A stretch of 64,000 bases of DNA from Ceratothoa steindachneri (taxonomy: Eukaryota; Arthropoda; Malacostraca; Isopoda; Cymothoidae): assembly GCA_963969495.1 (NCBI GenBank), contig OZ018323.1, positions 74,496,920 to 74,560,919 of the forward strand. Reading direction: 5' to 3'. Every line of letters begins with the position of its first letter. Position 1 is the stretch's first letter. Position numbers and translations under genes: made by a program. Shown piece by piece: positions 62,006 through 64,000 of the stretch. The notes under the pieces were generated by a model. That model worked only from the letters and a program-made list of their open reading frames with translations. It was not told where the DNA came from and searched no databases.

Positions 62006-63180
62006 CTTAATAGTAGCAGGTGGGATTGCATATGTTAAAGTTTTGATTGTCACCCATAAAAATTTTTCAGTCGAAAAACACGGCCATCGCCATAAGCCTG
62101 TTATTTATTGATGGACCACAAATATTCGTTTAGGTTGAGATGCTGGCGGCTACATCATCAACTTCTCACCTTGTTTGCCATAAGAGCCAAGGAGCTCTCC
62201 TCTGGACCTGCCATAGGGAGATGGAGCGTTTTCTCCATGAAAACTAGAGTAATTTGAAGTGACAACGCTATATTTTCTAACGATTTACCCATGATCTTTT
62301 TCAATAGCCTGCATTATGCGGCTGCGGTCACTTTAACCGCATCAGGCACCCTGACAGGTGTAAGAGTCTGTTTCCAATTATAGCTGTTCACAACATGCCT
62401 CCTCCTTCCGGATGTTAAAGGCGCAGACGTTCGTGACCCTCATCTCCAAAATAGACCCAACCATTTGCCCAACCGTCAGGTCTGCCAAAGGTCTCCATGC
62501 TCTCGTCAGTGAAGAGAACGCAACTGGCGGCCAATATTTTTATAATCCTTACCTGTCACAGTTTTGTAGTTTCCACAAACAGATTACTTCTATCTTAGTG
62601 AAAATTCCTTCCTAAATGGTCTGACTGTGTCCAAATGGCGAATCAAAATCTCCGCAATAATCTCCGGTCGGTAGGCATGTAAAATTAAAGCAGATGATGC
62701 AGTAAGTATATTGCAATAAATGATACCGCCCGCTCCTTACAGCCCCTTGTAGAACGCTCGAGTTACTACCAAGGAAGATCAAGTTTCAATTACCATTTTT
62801 AGTGCCTCAGAAAAGGTAATCCAAAATAGGAACCTTATACTTATGATCTCTTGATTTTGAGGAGAAAATGAGAAATTAAACATAATTTCTTGGGTATTTA
62901 TGCCAAATACCTTTTGATAAATTTGGAAAATTATAACAGATTGTTGCAGCCCTGGTGGCAACTAGGGTGTTTCCGCGGGGCTATAAAAAGCGGTCGGTAT
63001 CGTTTTTTGCCAAATACTTAAGGCACCATGAACAAAGGTGGCTTCAGAACTTTACTTAAAGATGAAAGACCCTCCATTGTTCTTAAGGAGGATAGATGCT
63101 ATTGACGTGGTTTATAAAAAAAAAACAATGAATGTGAATTAAATATTAAACGATGTAATACAGTATAATAAAAACATAGA
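62006..63180 (-). pseudogene. Tc1-like transposase pseudogene (copy 2)
   Basis: Minus-strand copy of the element at 7990-9010. Reads FGRPDGWANGWVYFGDEGHE (about 62495-62435; compare GPEGWANGCVYCRDEHRHY in copy 1), a TAIIGNRL block, and downstream AWRKRSISLW-like sequence from the NAPSHS region. The first catalytic Asp region and the DNAP block are destroyed. Non-coding parts match copy 1: taatagtagcaggt near 62006 and ataataaaaacata near 63165. A large part between 62640 and 63050 is dissimilar, so one copy has suffered an insertion or heavy decay. Confidence 0.65.
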
Positions 63181-63499
63181 GACCTAAGTGATACTAAATT
63201 TCCCTACCAAGTTATTAGGCTGGTTCAGAGTGGTAACTGATAACTATACTAGTTAAATGGGATGCCGTATGTCACTTTAAATGCAATTCTTGTATTATCA
63301 CCTCGATTTTTTCTCAACAAATCTGGAGGCTGTAAGCGATGAGGTTGATAAGAGGTTCCACCAAGACATATCAAAGAAGAAATAGAGGTAATAATGCCGG
63401 TTCAACCGAAACTTGATTGCTGAAATATGATTCCTTCAATGGTAGACTAGCAGGAAGCATAAGCACAAAAGTGTCTCAATCATTTCTGAGCTGAGTATA
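63181..63499. other. no recognisable gene
   Basis: AT-rich, no supportable feature. Confidence 0.4.
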
Positions 63500-64000
63500 T
63501 AAAAAATAATGTAGGTGTCAGAGATCACAGAGAGAGAAAGAGAGAGGAAGATACGCGCCGTCTCGCCCTTCAATATAGAGAGAGACAATAGACACTTGGC
63601 TAACCATTTTTGTCTGCGCTAATGGAGGTGCGAATTTATGAGACGCCGTGATGGCCTGAAATGCCGCCATCACAGAAACCTGCGAAAAGTGTGAGAGCTC
63701 AGAAGCTCACATTTGAAGTCGGACAAAGTTCGATTCGCCAGCTTAAGAACTTTCTCGCCGTCGCGCTATTAGGCCGAGTCTATTCTCATCTGCAGATGTG
63801 TCTGACCCTAGAACTCTCCTTTTAGGACGGAGGGGGAGAAAACCCCATTCGACCCCTATAAATCCTCCGGCGCCAGAGTTCGAAGTCAGTATCCGGCGAG
63901 TATCCGCCGTCATCCCACCCCCGTCAGTATCCTCTGTCTACCCCCGTCGGTAACCGCTATTCGCGTCCTGTTGGTTTCAGTACAATTCTCACAGAATTTT
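63500..64000 (+). promoter_or_regulatory. LTR-like or promoter segment, cut by window end
   Basis: GC-rich against its flank, with a GA-rich start. A clean core promoter follows: TATAAAT (63857-63863) and the arthropod-type initiator TCAGT (63886-63890) 29 bases later. After it, related short direct repeats occur (cccccgtcagtatcc / cccccgtcggtaacc). No coding sequence is visible before the window ends. A retrotransposon LTR or a host promoter are both possible. Confidence 0.4.

Overview
This is a gene-poor, AT-rich stretch of an animal nuclear genome, almost certainly an invertebrate and most likely an arthropod. A crustacean is my best guess; a chelicerate is possible, and a cephalopod cannot be excluded because similar mariner relics occur there. 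The basis is the element mix: a Penelope-like element (PLE) with a GIY-YIG domain, a GC-rich Jockey-type LINE, a second L2/CR1-like LINE, several Tc1/mariner relics, and relics of two multicopy protein families I know mainly from arthropod genomes. There are long (TA)n and (GA)n microsatellites and no bacterial-style gene layout. I see no tRNA, rRNA or CRISPR. Only one reading frame looks like a possible host gene (60604-61074, minus strand), and I cannot name it.

Layout. 1-727: 3' part of an internally deleted mariner, then a compound (TA)n/(GA)n microsatellite. 2362-7350: a PLE with a rearranged 5' side, namely an inverted fragment, a sense fragment carrying a pseudo-LTR, and then the main body. 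The body is split by an intact 1.3-kb mariner with a complete DD34D transposase (4815-6116). 7990-14040: relics of a Tc1-like transposase, a Tc1-type helix-turn-helix, and two LINE reverse-transcriptase C-termini. 14586-16431: a broken copy of a transposase-like arthropod family. 19050-25968: a full-length Jockey-like LINE on the minus strand, bounded by a perfect 13-bp target-site duplication and far more GC-rich than its surroundings.

27988-29199: a 66-bp inverted-repeat pair about 1.1 kb apart. 31840-33330: a second PLE copy in opposite orientation, ending in (TA)n. 34362-36775: a second copy of the same deleted mariner next to a relic of a second transposase-like family. 37700-47330: scattered relics, a 75-bp tandem duplication and an LTR-like segment. 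49205-52170: an old L2/CR1-like LINE on the minus strand. 52700-64000: LTR-like promoter segments, a palindrome-rich patch, the candidate gene, and a second copy of the 8-kb Tc1-like relic.

The relationships are historical rather than metabolic. The mariner lies inside the already dead PLE, so it arrived later. The two deleted mariners share one internal deletion junction, so they came from one non-autonomous parent. The two 8-kb/62-kb Tc1-like relics are copies of one element. All family assignments are from reading translations by eye; no database search was possible.
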